Shown one piece after another: positions 1 through 5,698 of a stretch of 6,799 nt of DNA. Each line of letters begins with the position of its first letter. The stretch's first letter is position 1. The DNA lies in contig UQZY01000059.1 in assembly GCA_900545655.1 (NCBI GenBank), positions 1 to 6,799 of the forward strand, in the 5' to 3' direction. Below the pieces are notes generated by a model. The model made no database searches and was not told the DNA's origin. It was given only the letters and a program-made list of their open reading frames with translations. A program made the translations under genes and the position numbers. The stretch is from an uncultured Oscillospiraceae bacterium. GTDB taxonomy: Bacteria > Bacillota > Clostridia > Oscillospirales > Acutalibacteraceae.

Positions 1-52
<52 letters not shown>

Positions 53-119
53 AAATGAGTAGGGGTTTTATATACTGTTTAGTTTTCAAATCGAGGAAAC
101 TTGAAGAAAACAAAATATT

Positions 120-236
120 TCCGGTGGCGATGCGCTTAGGGGACACACCCGTTCCCATCCCGAACACGATGGTTAAGACCTAAGCGGCCGATGGTACTAT
201 ACTGGAGACGGTATGGGAGAGCAGGTGGCTGCCGGA
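120..236 (+). rRNA. rrf: 5S rRNA
   Basis: This is a full-length 5S (~117 nt). The terminal helix I is visible: CCGGTGGC at 121-128 pairs with GCTGCCGG at 228-235, including two G-U pairs. The conserved core CCCATCCCGAACACGATGG followed by TTAAGAC is present, as is the late GGTATGGGAGAGCAGG segment. It lies only about 70 bases after the 16S end, on the same strand. That is not the usual bacterial 16S-23S-5S order, and no 23S sequence lies between or after them in this window. Ends are set from helix I and could shift by one or two bases. Confidence 0.95.
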
Positions 237-250
237 TCTACAAAAAACAA

Positions 251-272
251 AAACCACTCCAAAGAGTGTTTT
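251..272 (+). terminator. weak terminator-like hairpin after 5S
   Basis: CACTC (255-259), loop CAAA, and GAGTG (264-268) form a 5-bp stem. Beyond a C/T mismatch it can extend by three A-T pairs (251-253 with 270-272). TTTT at 269-272 follows, so the U-tract doubles as the outer stem. The hairpin is short and AT-rich compared with the other terminators here. It could equally be a processing hairpin at the 5S 3' side with transcription continuing into the structured segment that follows. Confidence 0.4.
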
Positions 273-451
273 ATATAGAACGGACATGTTCCAATGGGCC
301 TAGATAAAGGCGAAGCCTGTGATGCGAAAGCGGAAAGAACGTGTTAACCTGAGTCAGCAGGGAAGTGCTGTTCCATATAACTGGTTTTTACCAGTGATTT
401 GTGAATTCAAAAAGATTTGAGTTTGCAAATGACTGATAAAAATGTCAGTCA
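272..451 (+). other. highly foldable spacer, candidate structured RNA
   Basis: This non-coding stretch between 5S and the transporter promoter can fold almost end to end. A closing helix pairs 272-281 with 370-379 (nine of ten pairs). Inside it, 283-291 pairs with 337-345 (nine pairs, two of them G-U), enclosing AGGC-GAA-GCCT (308-318) and a GC-GAAA-GC tetraloop hairpin (324-331). CAGCA (355-359) can pair with TGCTG (366-370), competing for one base of the closing helix. Three tandem hairpins follow: ACTGGT/ACCAGT (380-395), a 14-bp stem with three G-U pairs (397-410 with 417-430), and TGACTGA/TCAGTCA (430-451). I do not recognise a known riboswitch or RNA family. It may be the pre-23S spacer of an rRNA operon with RNase III-type processing stems, or an independent RNA. 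Pairings were found by eye, not by energy calculation. Confidence 0.5.
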
Positions 452-456
452 GATAC

Positions 457-469
457 GTACCTTGAAAAC
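457..469 (+). promoter_or_regulatory. rRNA-leader/processing motif GTACCTTGAAAAC
   Basis: GTACCTTGAAAAC is the type of element found in Clostridia rRNA leaders and 16S-23S spacers. Its first 11 bases recur exactly at 6789-6799, downstream of the strong promoter at the right edge. TTGAAAAC (462-469) is the reverse complement of GTTTTCAA (82-89) in the 16S trailer. In a complete operon a 16S or 23S gene would be expected shortly after this motif. Here a protein-gene promoter follows instead. Confidence 0.55.
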
Positions 470-495
470 CGCAACCGACAGGTTGACAGATTTTC

Positions 496-524
496 TTGCA
501 AATTATTCACAGAAGTAGTATAAT
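496..524 (+). promoter_or_regulatory. sigma-A promoter of the NSS transporter
   Basis: The -35 is TTGCAA (496-501), followed by a 17-base spacer and a consensus -10 TATAAT (519-524). The predicted start is near 531, giving a 5' leader of about 50 nt before the TTG start codon. A better-looking TTGACA at 483-488 is 30 bases from the -10, too far to be its partner. Confidence 0.7.
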
Positions 525-568
525 TATTCGGTCGTATTTTTTAGTTAGGCGATAATTTATTTAAGATT

Positions 569-575
569 AGGAGAG
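569..575 (+). promoter_or_regulatory. ribosome binding site selecting a TTG start
   Basis: AGGAGAG lies 7 bases before TTG at 583. An ATG at 576 is too close to this site and reaches a stop after four codons, so the TTG at 583 is the supported start. Confidence 0.75.
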
Positions 576-582
576 ATGAAAT

Positions 583-2004
583 TTGTCTGAAAACAAAAGA
601 GGTGGATTCACCAGCAGTATCGGATTTGTTCTCGCAGCCGCAGGCTCCGCAGTCGGACTCGGAAATTTATGGAGATTCCCATACCTTGCCGCAAAGGACG
701 GCGGAGGACTTTTCCTTGTTGTATACCTTATTCTTGTTCTCACATTTGGCTTTGCGCTTATGACAACTGAGATTGCCATAGGACGTAAAACACAGAAAAG
801 CCCCGTAAGTGCTTTTACGGAGATAAGTAAAAAGTGGAGTTTTGTAGGTTGGGGAGCAGTTATTGTTCCGGCTCTCATACTTCCTTACTACTCTGTAATA
901 GGCGGTTGGGTATGTAAGTATGCATTTACATATCTCACAGGTCACGGTGCTGACGCTGTTGATCCTCAGGGTGGATTTTTCTACCAGTCAATCGGTCTTG
1001 ACACAACAGGAGCTGTTTCCTGGCAGCCTATTTTCTGGTTTATGTTATTCCTTCTCACAACTGCTGTGATTGTTTATTTCGGAGTTGATAAGGGAATCGA
1101 GCGTGTATCGAAGATTCTTATGCCGGCACTTTTCATCATAATTATATTCATTGCCGGATACTCGCTTACACTTAAAGACCCGGATTCCGGACGTACGGCA
1201 ATAGACGGTCTTAAGATTTACCTTATACCGAACTTTAAGGGAATGACTGTTACAAAGTTCCTCTCTGTTGTACTTGACGCTATGGGTCAGATGTTCTATT
1301 CTCTTTCACTTGCTATGGGTATTATGATTACATACGGCTCATACATGAAGAAGGATACGGCCATGCCGAAGTCTATTAATCAGATTGAACTCTGTGACAC
1401 AGGCGTTGCACTTCTTGCAGGACTTATCATGGTTCCGACAGTATTCTGCTTCCTCGGAACAGACGGTTTGTCAGCTGCAGGCCCGTCACTTATGTTCATT
1501 TCACTTCCGCAGGTGTTCTCCGCTATGGGAGCATTCGGAAACGTTATAGGCGCACTCTTCTTCCTGCTTGTTATTTTTGCAGCTCTCACAAGCTGTATCT
1601 CAATAATGGAGGCAGTTGCTTCCGTTATCATAGACAGATTCGGAAAAAGCCGCCACGTTGCAGTAATCATCTCAACTGTTGCCGCAATGGTTATCGGACT
1701 TCTCGTTTGTCTTGGCTACAACAAGATATTCTTCAGCGTAACGTTTGCATCAGTTTCAGGCGGTCAGCTTCTTGACATCCTTGACTGGTTTACAAATAAC
1801 TTCCTTATGCCGATCGTTGCTATCTTTACCTGCATTGTTGCCGGTTATGTACTCGGTACGGATAAGGTTCTTGAAGAAGTTCAGATCAACGGAGAAAAGT
1901 TCCCGCGTAAAAAGATATATGTCGTTATGACAAAGTATGTTTCTCCGATTCTTCTTCTTATCATTCTTCTCAATAGCTTCGGAGCATTTAAGTTCCTCGG
2001 CTAA
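583..2004 (+). CDS. NSS-family sodium-dependent amino-acid-type symporter
   Basis: This is a 473-aa integral membrane protein of the neurotransmitter:sodium symporter (SNF) family, which imports amino acids or related amines with Na+. TM1 holds the unwound-helix signature GSAVGLGNLWRFP (residues 21-33), matching LeuT G20-P32, with N28 at the position of Na1 ligand N27. TM3 has Y103 in LPYYSVIGGW, near the LeuT substrate tyrosine. TM6 has FYSLSLAMG (238-246), and TM8 has AALTS (333-337), matching the Na2 ligands A351/T354/S355. About 11 membrane segments fit, ending at TM11 (about 447-472). This is the shorter prokaryotic topology (Tyt1/MhsT-like), not the 12-TM form. The substrate cannot be read from sequence; aromatic or hydrophobic amino acids are plausible by family. 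The start is TTG with AGGAGAG 7 bases upstream. It is a single-gene unit with its own promoter and terminator. Confidence 0.95.
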   Translation: MSENKRGGFTSSIGFVLAAAGSAVGLGNLWRFPYLAAKDGGGLFLVVYLILVLTFGFALMTTEIAIGRKTQKSPVSAFTEISKKWSFVGWGAVIVPALILPYYSVIGGWVCKYAFTYLTGHGADAVDPQGGFFYQSIGLDTTGAVSWQPIFWFMLFLLTTAVIVYFGVDKGIERVSKILMPALFIIIIFIAGYSLTLKDPDSGRTAIDGLKIYLIPNFKGMTVTKFLSVVLDAMGQMFYSLSLAMGIMITYGSYMKKDTAMPKSINQIELCDTGVALLAGLIMVPTVFCFLGTDGLSAAGPSLMFISLPQVFSAMGAFGNVIGALFFLLVIFAALTSCISIMEAVASVIIDRFGKSRHVAVIISTVAAMVIGLLVCLGYNKIFFSVTFASVSGGQLLDILDWFTNNFLMPIVAIFTCIVAGYVLGTDKVLEEVQINGEKFPRKKIYVVMTKYVSPILLLIILLNSFGAFKFLG

Positions 2005-2023
2005 GAGAAAGCGCAAAAAAACA

Positions 2024-2059
2024 GAGGGCAGAGAATTAAATCCTCTGCCCTTGATTTTT
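2024..2059 (+). terminator. intrinsic terminator of the NSS transporter
   Basis: A perfect 9-bp GC-rich stem, AGGGCAGAG (2025-2033) with CTCTGCCCT (2043-2051), is closed by a 9-nt loop. It can extend by a G-U pair (2024/2052) and is followed by TTTTT at 2055-2059. It lies 20 bases after the stop codon. Confidence 0.9.
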
Positions 2060-2079
2060 GAAAAACTATAAAGTATAAT
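2051..2079 (+). promoter_or_regulatory. promoter of tRNA-Leu, overlapping the preceding terminator
   Basis: A consensus -10 TATAAT (2074-2079) has TTGATT (2051-2056) exactly 17 bases upstream. The -35 therefore sits on the descending arm end and U-tract of the upstream terminator. Transcription would start near 2086, about 14 nt before the mature tRNA 5' end. Confidence 0.7.
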
Positions 2080-2099
2080 GTTCCAGTCGTTTGTTATAC

Positions 2100-2186
2100 G
2101 CCGGTGTGTTGGAATTGGCAGACGAGACGGACTCAAAATCCGTTGGTGGCAACACCGTGCGGGTTCGACCCCCGCCACCGGCACCA
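2100..2186 (+). tRNA. tRNA-Leu (CAA anticodon)
   Basis: This is a class II tRNA of 87 nt that decodes UUG. The acceptor stem GCCGGTG (2100-2106) pairs perfectly with CACCGGC (2176-2182), followed by discriminator A and an encoded CCA (2184-2186). The anticodon arm is ACGGA-CTCAAAA-TCCGT (2127-2143), with anticodon CAA at 2134-2136. The long variable arm (TGGTGGCAACACCG region) and the T-loop GGTTCGACCC confirm the leucine type. It is a monocistronic gene between its own promoter and terminator. UUG is also used here as a translation start in at least one gene, although initiator tRNA reads it in that role. Confidence 0.97.
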
Positions 2187-2192
2187 CAGACT

Positions 2193-2230
2193 AAGCCCCT
2201 GAACCGTTTACGGTTTCAGGGGCTTTCTTT
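2193..2230 (+). terminator. strong intrinsic terminator of tRNA-Leu
   Basis: AAGCCCCTGAACCG (2193-2206) pairs with CGGTTTCAGGGGCTT (2211-2225), forming 14 pairs with one bulged base and a TTTA loop. TTTCTTT follows. On the opposite strand no U-tract follows, so it is not convincing as a bidirectional terminator for the convergent phosphate transporter gene. Confidence 0.9.
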
Positions 2231-2260
2231 GTCTAGCAACTAGTTTACTAGTGGTTATGA

Positions 2261-4024
2261 TTATGCAAGGGCGTACTTTTCCTTGTATACTCTGTACTTG
2301 TCCATGAAAGCTTCATTGTCAATTCTTGCTTCCTTGAGCGTTTCATGTACGTTGAGATTGTGTTCGGAGGAGTCGATTACACATCCGGCAACGTTTGAAC
2401 AATGGTCAGAGGCTCTTTCAAGATTTGTGAGAAGATCCGACCATATGTATCCAAGATCGATGGTATAGTTTCCGGTCTGCATTCTCTTAATCTGTCTGGT
2501 TCTCATTTTTTCCTTGAGGTCGTCAATTACCTCTTCAAGCGGCTCAACGTTCATAGCGAGAGCGGAGTCCTCTTCGATAAATGCATTTGTTGATAAGGTG
2601 AGGATTTCTTCCAGTGCTGACGATAGTGTGTCAAAGTCCTTTTTCGCAGCTCCTTCAAGGATTATTTTTTTCTCGTGAATCTCACGTGCGGTTTCGGTTA
2701 TGTTAACGCTGTGGTCCGCTATACGTTCAAAGTCACCTATAACCTTTAGATACATCGACGCTCTTTCGCTGTCTGCGTCATTCAACTGGTTTGAACTGAG
2801 CTTTATGAGGTAAGTGCCTATTATGTCCTCATAGTGGTCGGTTGTGTCCTCATCATGCTTAATTTTTTCAATAAGCTTTTCGTCGTATTCGTTTATAACC
2901 TTAAGGGCGTTTTTCATTGAGCGTTCTGATTTTTTTGCCATTTTTTCTATGAGCTTTTTACATTGCTCAAGGGCAAGGGGAGGAGTTGAAAGAAGCCTTT
3001 CATCAAGCTCAACCTTTTCCTCCGGCTCGTCGGTATCCTTTATGACTTTAAGAGCCATTTTTTCAAGAACGGAGGACAGGGGCATAAGAATCATTACGCA
3101 GAGAATGTTGAACATGGAGTGACATATTGCTATTCCGATGAGGCTTGCGGATTTGTCGAGAATTGCGGGCGCAAAAATCGCACGTATGATACAGTATACG
3201 GTTATGAGAATTGCGGAACCTATTACATTGAACGAAAGGTGAACAAAGGCTGCTCTTTTTGCGTTCTTATTTGCTCCGATAGCCGAAAGAACGGCGGTTA
3301 TACATGTTCCTATGTTTTGTCCCATGATGATTGGAATTGCCGCACCGTAGGATACCTGACCGGTTACCGCAAGAGCCTGTAGTATACCGACAGATGCCGA
3401 GCTTGACTGTATGATTGCGGTAAGTCCGGCACCGACTAAGATTCCGAGTACGGGGTTTTTGAACAGAAGAAAGAGATTTCGGAATTCGGGAACCTCGGCA
3501 AGGCCGGATACAGCGTTTGACATTGTTTCCATTCCGAACATGAGCGTCGCAAAGCCCAACAGAATTGTTCCGGTGTCCTTTTTCTTTGTATCCTTACAGA
3601 ACATATAAAGAATGATACCGATAAGAGCGAGTATCGGAGTGAAGGCGGATGGCTTGAGCATCTTTACCCACAGGCTGTCACCGCTTATTCCTCCGAGTGA
3701 AAGAATCCAGCTTGTTACGGTTGTTCCGACGTTTGCGCCCATTATTACATTGATAGCCTGCTTTAAGGTCATGAGTCCGGAGTTTACAAAGCCCACAACC
3801 ATAACTGTTGTTGCAGAGGAACTTTGGATAATTCCCGTTATACAAAGGCCTGTAAGAAATCCGGCAAACTTTTTTGTGGTCATTTTTTCGAGAAGCATAC
3901 TCAGCTTGTTTCCTGCTCTTCTCTCAAGTGACTGACCCATAACATTCATTCCGAAAAGGAAGAGGCACAGGCCTCCCATCAAAGTCAGAAAATCAAATAT
4001 TGTCAAATTCAGCACCGTCCCCAA
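2261..4024 (-). CDS. Na+/phosphate cotransporter with C-terminal PhoU-like domain
   Basis: This 587-aa protein belongs to the bacterial PNaS (NptA/YjbB-type) family, which moves inorganic phosphate with Na+ across the membrane. Two inverted-repeat transport modules each carry the signature QSSSA, at residues 67-71 and 206-210, followed by conserved GxNxGT-type segments (GANVGTT, about 96-102; GQNIGT, about 235-240). Membrane segments fill residues 1 to about 325. A helical cytoplasmic domain (about 345-565) is PhoU-like, with paired metal-binding motifs ERIADH (433-438) and ERASDH (536-541). Start: TTG at 4024; GTG at 4015 or TTG at 4006 are alternatives, and none has a well-spaced strong Shine-Dalgarno. 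The gene is alone in its unit, downstream of a PHO-box-like promoter and the phosphate-type two-component system. This context supports phosphate uptake, although E. coli YjbB has been associated with export. Confidence 0.94.
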   Translation of the reverse strand: MGTVLNLTIFDFLTLMGGLCLFLFGMNVMGQSLERRAGNKLSMLLEKMTTKKFAGFLTGLCITGIIQSSSATTVMVVGFVNSGLMTLKQAINVIMGANVGTTVTSWILSLGGISGDSLWVKMLKPSAFTPILALIGIILYMFCKDTKKKDTGTILLGFATLMFGMETMSNAVSGLAEVPEFRNLFLLFKNPVLGILVGAGLTAIIQSSSASVGILQALAVTGQVSYGAAIPIIMGQNIGTCITAVLSAIGANKNAKRAAFVHLSFNVIGSAILITVYCIIRAIFAPAILDKSASLIGIAICHSMFNILCVMILMPLSSVLEKMALKVIKDTDEPEEKVELDERLLSTPPLALEQCKKLIEKMAKKSERSMKNALKVINEYDEKLIEKIKHDEDTTDHYEDIIGTYLIKLSSNQLNDADSERASMYLKVIGDFERIADHSVNITETAREIHEKKIILEGAAKKDFDTLSSALEEILTLSTNAFIEEDSALAMNVEPLEEVIDDLKEKMRTRQIKRMQTGNYTIDLGYIWSDLLTNLERASDHCSNVAGCVIDSSEHNLNVHETLKEARIDNEAFMDKYRVYKEKYALA

Positions 4025-4041
4025 AGATTTTGATACTTATG

Positions 4042-4071
4042 AATACAATTGTTTTGTATCGGCTTTGTAAA
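4042..4071 (-). promoter_or_regulatory. possible second promoter of the phosphate transporter
   Basis: Minus-strand TTTACA (4071-4066) lies 18 bases from TGTATT (4047-4042), a moderate sigma-A match close to the start codon region. The same TTTACA is followed after five bases by GATACA (4060-4055), an imperfect 11-bp-period repeat that could be a degenerate PhoP half-site pair. The leader would be only about 10 nt if the TTG at 4024 is the start. That weakens this site relative to the upstream one, or favours the downstream start codons. Confidence 0.35.
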
Positions 4072-4083
4072 ATATATCATTTT

Positions 4084-4125
4084 TTTATAAAATCAATTAC
4101 GGGACTTAAGTAAAATCTATGTAAA
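4084..4125 (-). promoter_or_regulatory. PHO-box-like promoter of the Na+/phosphate transporter
   Basis: On the minus strand, TTTACA (4125-4120), five bases, then TTTACT (4114-4109) form a direct repeat with 11-bp period. This is the geometry and near-consensus of PhoP boxes in Firmicutes (TT-N-ACA repeats). A -10-like TATAAA (4089-4084) follows 19 bases later, so the repeat occupies the -35 region of an activator-dependent promoter. The transcript would begin near 4077 with a ~50-nt leader. A closely similar element lies upstream of the regulator gene (6564-6580). Confidence 0.65.
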
Positions 4126-4165
4126 ATAAAAGCAGTCAAAATGTCAGTAAGACAATTTGACTGCT
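4123..4165 (-). terminator. intrinsic terminator of the regulator/kinase operon
   Basis: A 10-bp stem pairs 4131-4140 with 4156-4165 (AGCAGTCAAA with TTTGACTGCT). After an A/A mismatch, TGTC/GACA adds four pairs around an AGTAA loop. Read on the minus strand it is followed by TTTATTTT (4130-4123), a good U-rich tract. It lies about 160 nt after the kinase stop codon, and its U-tract overlaps the first bases of the transporter PHO box. Confidence 0.85.
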
Positions 4166-4194
4166 TAAATATTGTTTTGCCGGTTGATAATACC

Positions 4195-4268
4195 GACCGT
4201 TTCTTTAAAACGGTTGATTGCTGACTTCGACCGACTTCAACCGACTTTGACCGTTCCTTTAAAAGCGG
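4195..4268. repeat. nested short direct repeats in the kinase 3' region
   Basis: Three tandem 10-bp units, GACTTCGACC, GACTTCAACC and GACTTTGACC, run at 4223-4252. They are flanked by two imperfect copies of a 19-20-bp unit: GACCGTTTCTTTAAAACGG (4195-4213) and its partner at 4249-4268, which differs by one substitution and one inserted G. The left copy is itself a 7-bp hairpin (ACCGTTT/AAACGGT). CGGTTGA (4181 and 4211) and its complement TCAACCG (4237-4243) add further pairing. No open reading frame with credible features lies here. Function is unknown; transcribed 3' UTR slippage repeats are the modest explanation. Confidence 0.7.
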
Positions 4269-4327
4269 CAATCTGAGACTTTCGCTGCTTACTTTGGTTG
4301 CTTGTCAGCATCAGTCGGCTTTTAACA

Positions 4328-5698
4328 TCAGTCGTCAATAATTGATTCCTTCGGGAAGGTAACCGTTATGGTTGTACCTGTTCCCAGTTGGCTTCTGAGT
4401 TCTATCTTTCCGTTGTGAAGACTTACCGCGTGCTTTACTATTGAAAGCCCGAGACCGGTGCCGCCGACCTCTTTTGAGTGGCTCTTATCAACTCTGTAGA
4501 ACCGCTCAAAGATGCGTTCCTGCTGTTCAAGGGGAATTCCTATACCGTCATCCGAAACGGTGAGGACAACTTTTTTTTCATCGCTTGTAACAGAAACCGA
4601 AACATGTCCGTCATTTTTATTATACTTTATTGCATTGTCACAAAGGTTATAAACTATCTCATTGAGAAGACTCGGAATGCCGACAAATTCTGATTTTTCG
4701 CCCTCTATGCTAAGCTCTACACCGGCGTTGTTCGCTACGGGAAGAAGGCGGTTGACAACATCCGATGAAATATCCATAAGGTCAACCTTTTCACGAGTCA
4801 TATCGCGTGCGCCCTCATCAAGCCTTGAAAGACCAATTATGTCATCCACAAGGGAAATCATACGCTTTGATTCGCTGTATATCTGCTGCGAGAATTGCGG
4901 AACATCTTCATCCTTAACCATTCCGTTTGAGAGGAGCTCGGCACAGCCCGAGATACTCTGCAGCGGGGTTTTTAACTCGTGGGATACATTGGCGGTGAAT
5001 TCTTTTCTTATCTGCTCGGCTTTTTCCTTTTCCGAGATGTCCCTTAGAAGCTGCTTGTTTTGCCTGTTAAGAAGTCTTTGCTGCGCCTCTATTTTTATGA
5101 TAAGCGGCTTGATTTCATCGTAGGTGTCGATATCCTCCGGATGGTCAAGGTCCAAGTCGTTAAGCGGCTCGACAATCCTGTTTGACAGCTCATAAGCGAG
5201 GTAGAGGGAGAGGCCGTAAGATACAACGATTAAGATAAGTATGGGGGTCATCATGCCGTATGCAAGTCTCCACCATGTATACTGACTTACAGAAAGTCTG
5301 ACAACTGAGCCGTCGCTGATTTTTTCTGCATAATAAAGCTGCTTCTCCATGAGAGTCTTTGAGTATCTGGAACTTTGTCCGACACCTTTTTTGAGTGCAT
5401 CCTTTATTTCTTCACGCTCAAGATGATTTTCCATCTCGTCCGTGTTTGCCTTACTGTCGAAAAGCACCGTACCGTCCTTGTCAATCCAGGTTATACGGTA
5501 TTTTTCAATATCCAAACTGTTCAGATATTCTTTTCCTTCTTTTGCCACGCCTTGAGCAGCCAGCTGAGTCTGTTCTTTCAACTGTTCCGCTTGTGCGTCG
5601 GTGAAATAGTTATAGAGAACTCCGAAAAAGAGAATCAGAGAGGAGAGAAGGACAACCGTCGTAACAAGACAAATGGATTTAAAAAATTTTCTCGTCAT
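4328..5698 (-). CDS. phoR: PhoR-type sensor histidine kinase
   Basis: This is a 456-aa membrane histidine kinase (residues from ATG 5698). TM1 is about 8-30, the extracytoplasmic domain about 31-145, and TM2 about 148-170. The outer domain carries the PhoR-like sCache pattern WIDKDGTVLFDS (71-82), MENH (89-92) and EIKDAL (97-102). After a short HAMP-like linker (RIVEPLNDL) and coiled coil come HisKA with the phospho-acceptor H240 in FTANVSHELKTPL, and HATPase_c with N box NLCDN (351-355), DDGIG (383-387), F box and GGTGLGLS (412-419). It autophosphorylates and passes phosphate to the regulator encoded immediately upstream. A GGAGG 7 bases before ATG 5698 fixes the start; an in-frame ATG 19 codons upstream lies inside the regulator gene and has no such support. 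Its ATG overlaps the regulator stop as ATGA. No cytoplasmic PAS domain is visible. The phosphate assignment rests on domain type plus neighbours; it could serve another signal. Confidence 0.93.
   Translation of the reverse strand: MTRKFFKSICLVTTVVLLSSLILFFGVLYNYFTDAQAEQLKEQTQLAAQGVAKEGKEYLNSLDIEKYRITWIDKDGTVLFDSKANTDEMENHLEREEIKDALKKGVGQSSRYSKTLMEKQLYYAEKISDGSVVRLSVSQYTWWRLAYGMMTPILILIVVSYGLSLYLAYELSNRIVEPLNDLDLDHPEDIDTYDEIKPLIIKIEAQQRLLNRQNKQLLRDISEKEKAEQIRKEFTANVSHELKTPLQSISGCAELLSNGMVKDEDVPQFSQQIYSESKRMISLVDDIIGLSRLDEGARDMTREKVDLMDISSDVVNRLLPVANNAGVELSIEGEKSEFVGIPSLLNEIVYNLCDNAIKYNKNDGHVSVSVTSDEKKVVLTVSDDGIGIPLEQQERIFERFYRVDKSHSKEVGGTGLGLSIVKHAVSLHNGKIELRSQLGTGTTITVTFPKESIIDD

Noticed and set aside
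296..340. tRNA-Ile in the rRNA spacer, because GGGCCTA resembles its 5' end
   Set aside because: No D-arm, anticodon arm, T-loop TTCGA or matching acceptor end follows.
483..488. TTGACA as -35 of the NSS promoter
   Set aside because: It is a perfect hexamer but 30 bases from TATAAT; TTGCAA at 496 gives the proper 17-base spacing.
1756..2187. Minus-strand open frame of 143 codons
   Set aside because: It runs antisense across the transporter 3' end, its terminator and the tRNA gene. Its first residues are the antisense of the tRNA, a common spurious call.
2231..2260. ACTAG-TTTA-CTAGT hairpin as terminator of the phosphate transporter
   Set aside because: It is only a 5-bp AT-rich stem, and no U-tract follows on the minus strand. 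The transporter's real terminator was not found.
4077..4271. Minus-strand open frame of 64 codons between the kinase and the transporter
   Set aside because: It covers the terminator hairpin, the PHO-box-like repeat and the 10-bp repeats, and shows no domain or convincing ribosome binding site.
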